A stretch of 12,551 bases of DNA from an uncultured Prevotellaceae bacterium (GTDB lineage Bacteria; Bacteroidota; Bacteroidia; Bacteroidales; Muribaculaceae): NCBI GenBank assembly GCA_945645715.1, contig CALZFJ010000024.1:1-12551 (forward strand). Reading direction: 5' to 3'. The stretch's first letter is position 1. Each line of letters begins with the position of its first letter. Positions 8,080-12,551 of this stretch are shown piece after piece. The notes beneath the pieces were generated by a model that saw only the letters and a list, made by a program, of their open reading frames with translations, was not told the origin of the DNA and did not search any database. A program made the translations under genes and the position numbers.

Positions 8080-8406
8080 ATGTTAGAAACAAATTTTGAT
8101 TCTTTGAAAAAGAAACCTGTCGCGATGATGACAGGTGAGGAGCTGGCAACGTTGGTTGCAGATGCCGTAGCTCCGACCGACGGTGATGCAACCACGGTAA
8201 CTCAACTTGTGGCATCGCTGCCGAAGTATGTTTATGGCATCAAGGGCATTGCCGAGCTATTCGGCTGCAGTGTGCCGACGGCTAACCGCATCAAGCGCAG
8301 CGGTATCATCAATGACGCAATCACTCAAATCGGCAGGAAGATTATTGTAGATGCTGAGAAGGCGCTCATTCTTGCAGCAGGAAGCAAGTGTAATGATTCT
8401 AATTGA
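8080..8406 (+). CDS. DUF3853-like helix-turn-helix protein of mobilizable elements
   Basis: The 108-residue product matches what I know of DUF3853 proteins (PF12964). After a variable N-terminus, residues 51-98 read Y-G-I-K-G-I-A-E-L-F-G-C-S, then T-A-N-R-I-K-R-S-G, and end with G-R-K-I-I-V-D. This is a MerR/excisionase-like helix-turn-helix with its recognition helix around residues 64-73. Such proteins sit near the mobilization or excision genes of Bacteroidales elements and probably bind DNA as excision or regulatory factors; direct functional data are scarce as far as I know. It is the first gene after the palindromic repeats, which are natural candidates for its binding sites (inference). 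The start follows an A/T-rich leader without Shine-Dalgarno. The next gene starts 7 bases after its stop. Confidence 0.8.
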   Translation: MLETNFDSLKKKPVAMMTGEELATLVADAVAPTDGDATTVTQLVASLPKYVYGIKGIAELFGCSVPTANRIKRSGIINDAITQIGRKIIVDAEKALILAAGSKCNDSN

Positions 8407-8413
8407 CTTCGTC

Positions 8414-8929
8414 ATGAATCAGTTTGATTACACGAAACCGGGCAGCCAGGCTGCTGCGGCTTCAACTACGCCTGTGAACGGAATGGCTTCTGCTGAGGTG
8501 AAGACCGTGAAGAAGCCTGGTGCAAAACGCAACAATGCTCGTGCTAACGAGCGCAAGAGGCTGCTTGCCATCAGGCAGTTTCTCGACGGACTGCAGCCGT
8601 ATGAGGCCGATGCTCTGCGCATCAGCCTCAAGATTGCTGACGGTGCAATGTGCGCAAGCAATATGTCGGCCGACGACCGTCTTGCAATGAACCGCTACCT
8701 CAACTGCGGTATCCGCAAGGAGCAGAGTTCGGCGGAGCAGATCTTCTCGTTGCGGCTTGGCAGAGCTGTTGCACTATTGCAGTCGGCATCACAATACTGT
8801 GACAAGTCGCAGATGAACATACTGTACCAGGCAGTGACGGCACTTGCTGCAAACAATGCCGACATCGAAGATGCACGGGCGAAAATCAGCCGAGTTGCCG
8901 ATACGAAAACCGGTGCAGGCACTAAGTGA
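8414..8929 (+). CDS. Unknown basic helical protein of the mobilization module
   Basis: I do not recognise this 171-residue protein. The start ATG 8414 (M-N-Q-F-D-Y) lies 7 bases after the upstream stop. In-frame starts at 8351 and 8393 lie within the upstream gene and would add an unlikely N-terminus. Residues 1-35 are low-complexity and alanine/threonine-rich, followed by a strongly basic stretch (K-R-N-N-A-R-A-N-E-R-K-R) around 36-48. The rest looks wholly alpha-helical with many Ala, Leu and Arg residues. There is no membrane segment or signal peptide. The position between the HTH gene and the repeat-rich gap before mobC suggests a DNA-binding accessory factor, but this is only context. 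Codon use and base composition match the other mobilization genes. Confidence 0.7.
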   Translation: MNQFDYTKPGSQAAAASTTPVNGMASAEVKTVKKPGAKRNNARANERKRLLAIRQFLDGLQPYEADALRISLKIADGAMCASNMSADDRLAMNRYLNCGIRKEQSSAEQIFSLRLGRAVALLQSASQYCDKSQMNILYQAVTALAANNADIEDARAKISRVADTKTGAGTK

Positions 8930-8971
8930 TGCAATGTTGCATGACGATGCGATGCAATAGCGATGACGATG
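8928..8971 (+). repeat. Direct repeat pair with an internal palindrome at the candidate oriT
   Basis: The phrase GATGCAAT occurs at 8928-8935 and 8951-8958, each followed by ATGACGATG (8941-8949 and 8963-8971), making two imperfect copies about 22-23 bases apart. The first copy is part of a perfect palindrome, ATGCAA-TG-TTGCAT (8929-8942), which overlaps the stop codon of the upstream gene. Direct repeats plus an inverted repeat of this size are typical protein-binding layouts for relaxosome accessory proteins. Confidence 0.65.
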
Positions 8972-9348
8972 TGATATGCGTTTGCACTTGTGAGTGTTGC
9001 ACATCTTCACGCTGCGAATTGTCGGGGCATTGTACTTCCCTCTTTTCGGAGGAGATGGCGGTTGTTGCCAGACACATGCCACGATTGGAAAATATGCGGA
9101 AATGGCTCCCCTTATATCAATTCTGTGTCATCTTTCCGGAGAATCCGATATTGGCACCTGAGGAGATACGGTGGAATTGTGCCAGTGGGATATTATTATT
9201 TGCCACAAGATATGCCGAGGTATTACCTTCGCTCCGCTCTGTCCATACCGCGACCTTCCGATAGCCCCACTCCGCTGTGGTGCTGTGCCCCGATACTCGC
9301 AGGCTCGCATCTTGCTGTTTTTATTTAAACCCCCCAAAAGATAACATA
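8930..9348 (+). other. Repeat-rich intergenic region, candidate oriT
   Basis: No convincing gene fills these 419 bases; two overlapping open frames (8926-9264 and 8990-9328) give Cys/His/Arg-rich translations without domain features. The region lies directly before mobC and the relaxase gene, where oriT commonly lies in mobilizable elements. It contains direct repeats near its left end (see the separate entry) and inverted repeats: TGGCAC (9152-9157) with GTGCCA (9179-9184), and CCAC (9267-9270) with GTGG (9277-9280). I cannot place a nick site. A promoter for mobC should also lie here, but none matches the consensus well. Confidence 0.45.
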
Positions 9349-9753
9349 ATGAGAAACACCAACAAGAAATCCCGTGTGGTGGTGACAAAAGTCACTCCAC
9401 AGGAACACGCCGAGATAGCCCGCGCCGCTGCCGACTGCGGAATCACCATGAGTGAATTTGTGCGTGCACGCTGCCTCGGTTATAGGCCGGCACGCCGACT
9501 GTTGCACTTTGAGAAGCAGCAACTCTCGCATCTCGAAGCTTGCCGCACCGATATGGTGCACTTTGCAAACGCTCTTGCTGCACTGTCGCGCGAGGAGAAG
9601 ATGCAGCTGTTCCACCAACAGCCCTACATACTGCAATGGTACCTGAATGTAGCCCGCATAACAAATGCAGTCACCGAATACATACAGCATGTGCAGCAAC
9701 GCAACATCTATCCTGCAAAGATTCGTCTGACCGATAATACTTCACCACAATGA
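9349..9753 (+). CDS. mobC: MobC-like relaxosome accessory protein (ribbon-helix-helix)
   Basis: The protein has 134 residues from ATG 9349. Residues 10-48 look like a ribbon-helix-helix fold: a basic strand V-V-V-T-K-V-T, then helix P-Q-E-H-A-E-I-A-R-A-A, the turn C-G-I-T-M and helix S-E-F-V-R-A-R-C-L-G. This is the usual signature of MobC-type mobilization proteins, which bind oriT and help the relaxase nick it. The remaining part is helical with a Gln/His-rich segment. The frame is open upstream to 9277, but that stretch is Cys/Pro-rich and unlike the family, so the later ATG is chosen. The stop overlaps the relaxase start (ATGA at 9750-9753), a strong sign of translational coupling. The repeat-rich gap just upstream is the likely binding region. 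Confidence 0.85.
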   Translation: MRNTNKKSRVVVTKVTPQEHAEIARAAADCGITMSEFVRARCLGYRPARRLLHFEKQQLSHLEACRTDMVHFANALAALSREEKMQLFHQQPYILQWYLNVARITNAVTEYIQHVQQRNIYPAKIRLTDNTSPQ

Positions 9754-10973
9754 TAGCAATAGCACACTGCGTAAAGCAAGGCATCAACACCCTGCGATAC
9801 ATATCGGGTGAAGACACCACGCGCAAGCACCGCCCCGACCTCATTCACCGCATTGCCGACTTCTTCCTACCGCGCGATGCCGATGCTATGGGTATCTGGC
9901 TAAAGATGAATGCTGCTGCATGCAACCACCCGAAGCTGAAGGCATCACTCATCAACATCAAGCTGTGTCCGCCACAGCAATACACCAGTCACTTCACGCA
10001 AGCCGACTGGGAGCAGTTATGGATTGACTTCGCACGCGAGTTCGACGCCATAGAGATGCGCGATGCAAACGGTAAGGTATTCTCTCCGCGAACCAATATC
10101 AGCAACAGTATGGCTACTGTGTGGCTGCACTGCGACTCGAAGAGCGGGATACCGCATCTGCACATTGCCGTGAGCCGTGTAGATGAGAACGACTGCGTCA
10201 GCAACGACCACCGCATCGACCTGCGTGCACAGCAGGCAGCACAGATTGTGGCACGCCGACGCGGCTGGATCACTGCAAAGGATGTGCGCCGGGAGATCAT
10301 AAGCGCCATCAGTGCCGACTGCCTGTCGGTGCTGAAGCAAATGCCGCAATGGTCGTGGCAACTCTACGTCAGCCTGTTGCAGTCAAAAGGCTATGAGGTG
10401 AAACTCCGACGTAATGCCGAAGGCATGGTGAAGGGCTACACCATACGCAAAGGCAACAGCATCTACAAGGCATCGGAACTCGGCATAGGGCGCAAACTCA
10501 ACGCATCACGAATCTACCACACGTGGCAGACGTTGCACACATCAAGTGAGGAAACAGAACATCGGGGGTCTGTGCCGGCTGGTGTTCACAAGCCGTCGGT
10601 CGGTGCGCATGTACCGATGCCGCAGCGATACGACGACTATCGCGACTACCGTCAAGGCAGAGTGCGGACCGACATCGAGGTGAACGGACAGAAGCTGCAA
10701 CGCTTCATTCCGCGCGATGTCATTGCACTGCTCAACGATGAGTTTGACTACCGTAGCGTTGCCAACTGGCAGCCGCTCACTAACCTTGCATTAGCACTGT
10801 TCACTATGGTGGTGCAACCCGACGTCGCGCCGACAGTGGGCGGTGGCGGAAACACAAACGACCTGAAGTGGGGTCGTGACCCTCGCGAGGACGAGCTTGA
10901 ATGGGCGCGTCGTTGCGCACGCGAAGCACGCCGGCAAATTCCTCTGCAGCACAGATCCTCACGCCGAAGATAA
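9750..10973 (+). CDS. MobP-type relaxase (relaxase/mobilization nuclease, PF03432 family)
   Basis: The 407-residue protein is the nickase that starts transfer by cleaving one strand at oriT and staying bound to the 5' end. The N-terminus I-N-T-L-R-Y-I-S-G-E-D supplies Tyr17 as the probable nucleophile. The metal-binding motif III reads H-C-D-S-K-S-G-I-P-H-L-H, with His127, Asp129, His136 and His138, close to the family pattern H-x-D-x(n)-H-x-H. The usual asparagine a few residues later is replaced by Ser142. The C-terminal third, from about residue 265, is a variable charged tail with an Arg-rich end and no primase or helicase domain. At about 400 residues it is in the normal range for small Bacteroidales mobilization proteins. 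It overlaps mobC by 4 bases. No coupling protein or type IV secretion gene is near, so transfer would need a helper element. Confidence 0.88.
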   Translation: MIAIAHCVKQGINTLRYISGEDTTRKHRPDLIHRIADFFLPRDADAMGIWLKMNAAACNHPKLKASLINIKLCPPQQYTSHFTQADWEQLWIDFAREFDAIEMRDANGKVFSPRTNISNSMATVWLHCDSKSGIPHLHIAVSRVDENDCVSNDHRIDLRAQQAAQIVARRRGWITAKDVRREIISAISADCLSVLKQMPQWSWQLYVSLLQSKGYEVKLRRNAEGMVKGYTIRKGNSIYKASELGIGRKLNASRIYHTWQTLHTSSEETEHRGSVPAGVHKPSVGAHVPMPQRYDDYRDYRQGRVRTDIEVNGQKLQRFIPRDVIALLNDEFDYRSVANWQPLTNLALALFTMVVQPDVAPTVGGGGNTNDLKWGRDPREDELEWARRCAREARRQIPLQHRSSRRR

Positions 10974-11008
10974 TCATTTTGTCTAACCCCTAAAATAATA
11001 TTTGATCC

Positions 11009-11635
11009 ATGCGCAATACCGACGCTGAAAAGATTTCCGCAATGATTGAAGACTATTCTACGCTTCAGCAATGCAATCAAATCATTGGTGAACTAAAGAA
11101 TCGCTCCGAACAGTTGGAGGAAGTATCAAGGGAAATTGGGGCAAGCTGCACTACGCTCGCCCCAAGTCTCGACCGTCTTGACACAGTCAATCAGGAGATG
11201 GCAAAGAATCTGCAATTCCTGTCGGTGGCTATGACCCGACTAAGCGGCTTAGCCGGCGACATCATGGAGGCTCTTCCGCAGATGAAGCTGTCAGTTCCAG
11301 CCGAAAGCAAGGCTGAGCTGAAACAAATATGCACCGAGATGGCAGAGACAACCGCTAACGCGATTAAGTTCGAAATAAGGGAAGCGCTTCGCGACGAAGG
11401 GTCTTCGCTGAAGCAGCTTCTGTGTGATGTGCGCAAGCACACCTGCGGCATTCGCCTCTCCTACCGCTCATTCTACTGCTTATTTGCGACATTCCTGGTG
11501 CTGGTGGCATTCTTCGCTGCCACCGTTCTGATAAACTACCAATTCTTGCGCTTCCCCATTCTGAGCACCGCCATCGAGGGCGCAATTCTCCTCACCGCCC
11601 TCATCATCGCGCTGATTTGCTATTTTATCAACTAA
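11009..11635 (+). CDS. Coiled-coil protein with two C-terminal membrane helices
   Basis: This 208-residue protein follows the relaxase gene after 35 bases and shares its base composition, so it is probably the last gene of the mobilization operon. Residues 1-145 are helical and heptad-like (L-K-N-R-S-E-Q-L-E-E-V, then L-D-R-L-D-T-V-N-Q-E-M), without a signal peptide. Residues about 155-177 (F-A-T-F-L-V-L-V-A-F-F-A-A-T-V-L) and 184-207 (A-I-L-L-T-A-L-I-I-A-L-I-C-Y-F) form two membrane helices with a short loop, so the long N-terminal arm should lie in the cytoplasm. Membrane-anchored coiled-coil proteins of this layout are often found downstream of mobilization relaxase genes, where a role in linking the relaxosome to the membrane is plausible but unproven. 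I do not know a family name. Confidence 0.75.
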   Translation: MRNTDAEKISAMIEDYSTLQQCNQIIGELKNRSEQLEEVSREIGASCTTLAPSLDRLDTVNQEMAKNLQFLSVAMTRLSGLAGDIMEALPQMKLSVPAESKAELKQICTEMAETTANAIKFEIREALRDEGSSLKQLLCDVRKHTCGIRLSYRSFYCLFATFLVLVAFFAATVLINYQFLRFPILSTAIEGAILLTALIIALICYFIN

Positions 11636-11756
11636 ACCGGCGACTCGTAACTATTCTCGTTCTTCTCAGCACATTACAGTGCCCGGATTGCTTCAATCGG
11701 CGTATGCTTTAGGTGAAGCTCATATTTGGAGAAAGCGGCGACACTCCCCTATCTTG

Positions 11757-11799
11757 AAGATTAGCCCCTGCCACAAATCGCTCAGCATAGGCTAATCTT
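11757..11799 (+). terminator. Terminator-like hairpin behind the mobilization operon
   Basis: AAGATTAGCC (11757-11766) pairs perfectly with GGCTAATCTT (11790-11799), a 10-bp stem enclosing a 23-base loop. It is followed by TTCTTTTTT-type sequence. The T-run and the position about 120 bases after the last gene fit an intrinsic terminator for the plus-strand operon, although the loop is longer than usual. Confidence 0.6.
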
Positions 11800-11855
11800 T
11801 CTTTTTTGGATTGTGAAATAGCCTCCATAGCGACATAAAAAATCTTAAAAAGCAG

Positions 11856-11880
11856 AAATCGGGAGAATTTTCCCGATTTT
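11856..11880. terminator. Bidirectional-looking intrinsic hairpin
   Basis: AAATCGGGA (11856-11864) and TCCCGATTT (11871-11879) form a perfect 9-bp stem with a 6-base loop. Short T runs follow on the plus strand and A-rich sequence precedes it, so it could stop transcription from either side. It may act as a second barrier after the hairpin at 11757. Confidence 0.5.
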
Positions 11881-11944
11881 GTGAAGTAGCGGATAGTGTG
11901 CTAAACAGACTTTTTCTGTAACGAAAGAGGTATTTCAGAGAAGA

Positions 11945-11965
11945 GTTCGCAAGTTGTTCGCAAGT
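11945..11965 (+). repeat. Direct repeat GTTCGCAAGT, two copies, 11-bp period
   Basis: GTTCGCAAGT occurs at 11945-11954 and 11956-11965, one base apart, so the copies lie on the same face of the helix. Such phased short repeats are typical binding sites of integrases, excisionases or repressors. The place, between the mobilization operon and the tRNA gene, fits an element end (inference). Confidence 0.6.
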
Positions 11966-12253
11966 ATTTTCACGAGAGAGGGGTTTGTTGCCCCAAAATA
12001 AAGCGACCAATAGAGTTAATTATTGTTAAGGCAGCGATTGCGCTTAATAGTGGGGTTTAGATATATTATGAGTCGGTTTTGGGCATTCCGTAACGCTAAA
12101 CTGGTGGCGGAAGTGTGGCAGAGGCGTTTTTTGCTTAGGTTCGATTTGGACCAGAAAATGTGTGTGAGGCTCAGTGAAAATCAAGGAGATTTATGGCGTA
12201 AATTTCGAGTTTGTTTACGCATTGTTTTCAGAATGGGGTTCCATGTATGAAAA

Positions 12254-12283
12254 AAGCACTTACGGAAACTACCGTAAGTGCTT
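12254..12283 (-). terminator. Intrinsic terminator of the tRNA-Val gene
   Basis: AAGCACTTACGG (12254-12265) pairs perfectly with CCGTAAGTGCTT (12272-12283) around a 6-base loop. Read on the minus strand, the 12-bp stem ends in a run of T and begins about 13 bases after the 3' end of the tRNA, so it is a strong terminator for that gene. Confidence 0.8.
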
Positions 12284-12296
12284 GATTTTCAGTGGG

Positions 12297-12371
12297 TGGG
12301 CGCTGACGGATTCGAACCGCCGACCCTCTGCTTGTAAGGCAGACGCTCTGAACCAGCTGAGCTAAGCGCCC
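12297..12371 (-). tRNA. tRNA-Val (anticodon UAC)
   Basis: The minus strand folds into a complete cloverleaf of 75 bases. The acceptor stem is GGGCGCT with AGCGCCC, the D-arm starts GCTC, and the anticodon stem TCTGC/GCAGA encloses loop CTTACAA (anticodon TAC). The T-arm GGCGG-TTCGAAT-CCGTC has one G-U wobble, and the discriminator is A. The sequence after the discriminator is CCC rather than CCA, so the CCA tail would be added after transcription. It reads GTA and, by wobble, other valine codons. It has its own promoter and terminator. Confidence 0.95.
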
Positions 12372-12392
12372 AAAGGCTTTTGCTGTGGGAAT

Positions 12393-12463
12393 TGGAAGAC
12401 TCTTGCTTCTTCCAGCCTCTCTCGCGAGGTATTTGAAAGATTCTTTCAGCCTCTCTCGTGAGG
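12393..12463 (-). repeat. Two tandem hairpin pairs in the tRNA-Val 5' leader
   Basis: Two copies of a two-hairpin unit lie between promoter and tRNA. In minus-strand order, copy 1 has CCTC/GAGG (12450-12463) then TGAAAGA/TCTTTCA (12434-12448). Copy 2 has CCTC/GAGG (12416-12429) then TGGAAGA/TCTTCCA (12393-12414). Both members of the second hairpin are perfect palindromic arms. They differ between copies by a matching pair of changes (A to G on one arm, T to C on the other), which keeps the pairing. The offset is about 34 bases. Confidence 0.8.
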
Positions 12464-12484
12464 TGTTTCCCTCGAAAAGCGATG

Positions 12485-12516
12485 CAAAGGTAGAAAGTTT
12501 TTTTGAATTGTGCAAA
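12485..12516 (-). promoter_or_regulatory. Bacteroidota-type promoter of tRNA-Val
   Basis: On the minus strand, TTTG (12513-12516) and TACCTTTG (12485-12492) match the -33 and -7 boxes of the primary sigma factor of Bacteroidota, with a 20-bp spacer in the normal range. Transcription should begin near 12478, giving a leader of about 105 bases before the tRNA. The match is the clearest evidence in the window for the host phylum. Confidence 0.85.
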
Positions 12517-12551
12517 TGTTTCGCCAAAAAATTTCATTTTTTCTTGAAAAA

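Larger units (their letters stand above)
7505..11800 (+). mobile_element. Mobilization module of a Bacteroidales mobilizable element (boundaries approximate)
   Basis: From the break in the HNH remnant to the hairpin behind the last gene, all genes read rightward: DUF3853-like HTH protein, unknown helical protein, MobC-like protein, relaxase and membrane coiled-coil protein. The block is visibly richer in G+C than the defence operon on its left. Mobilizable transposons of Bacteroidales carry this kind of set and borrow a conjugation apparatus from a helper element. No integrase, coupling protein or type IV secretion gene is in the window. The element may extend left and include the defence operon as cargo, or it may be a remnant. 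Both ends given are estimates. Confidence 0.5.
11636..12250 (+). other. Non-coding region between mobilization operon and tRNA gene
   Basis: No gene is supported in this stretch. The left half holds two terminator-like hairpins and the 11-bp-period direct repeat, listed separately. A 4-bp GGGG/CCCC hairpin lies at 11981-11995. A 75-codon plus-strand frame (12023-12250) and a 72-codon minus-strand frame (11792-12010) are rejected because their translations are Arg/Phe-rich and domain-free. The right end of the mobile element probably lies somewhere here, but I cannot fix the base. Confidence 0.55.

Noticed and set aside
8926..9328. Two overlapping plus-strand frames in the gap before mobC
   Set aside because: Cys/His/Arg-rich translations without domain features; the gap is better explained as repeats and regulatory DNA.
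10974..11008. Promoter in the gap before the membrane protein gene
   Set aside because: A TTTG and an AATATTTG are present, but the spacing of 15 bases is too short and the -7 box is imperfect.
11792..12010. 72-codon minus-strand frame that might be an integrase fragment
   Set aside because: I checked it for tyrosine recombinase motifs and found none; it spans a terminator-like hairpin.
12023..12250. 75-codon frame left of the tRNA
   Set aside because: Starts without a ribosome binding site, Arg/Phe-rich translation, no domain; probably chance.

Overview
The DNA looks like Bacteroidales (phylum Bacteroidota). The tRNA-Val promoter has the -33 TTTG and -7 TAnnTTTG boxes typical of that phylum. 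Most start codons lack a clear Shine-Dalgarno sequence and sit in A/T-rich leaders. The DUF3853-type protein belongs to a family known mainly from Bacteroidales mobilizable elements. The genus cannot be read from this window.

The window has three blocks. Block 1 (1-7412, visibly AT-rich) is a tightly packed plus-strand defence operon. It holds the C-terminal part of a MORC/MutL-like GHKL ATPase, a Z1-family superfamily II helicase-like ATPase, a DUF4420-type PD-(D/E)XK nuclease, an AIPR protein, and a fifth protein with an Mrr_N-like winged helix and a RAMA/DUF4357-like C-terminal domain. Neighbouring genes overlap or nearly touch. Right behind is the N-terminal stub of an HNH-type protein (7415-7591) that loses family resemblance after about 30 codons, so a recombination edge probably lies near 7505.

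Block 2 (about 7505 to 11800, visibly richer in G+C) is a mobilization module. A non-coding region carries a two-copy repeat of about 92 bp built from hyphenated palindromes. It is followed by a DUF3853-like HTH protein, an unknown basic helical protein, a 419-base repeat-rich gap that is the best oriT candidate, a MobC-like ribbon-helix-helix protein, a MobP-type relaxase and a coiled-coil protein with two membrane helices. No integrase is present in the window. It may lie left of base 1, in which case the defence operon would be cargo of the mobilizable element.

Block 3 (about 11640-12551) is mostly non-coding. It has two terminator-like hairpins, an 11-bp-period direct repeat, and a minus-strand tRNA-Val(UAC) with its own promoter, terminator and an unusual leader of two tandem hairpin pairs. 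The tRNA 3' end faces the mobile module, the geometry expected if the tRNA were the attachment site, but this is unproven.

Likely division of labour (inference): the GHKL ATPase and Z1 protein recognise or remodel DNA, DUF4420 cuts, AIPR contributes to the anti-phage response, and the fifth protein may read modified DNA. No methyltransferase is visible. Related operons often carry one upstream, outside this window.
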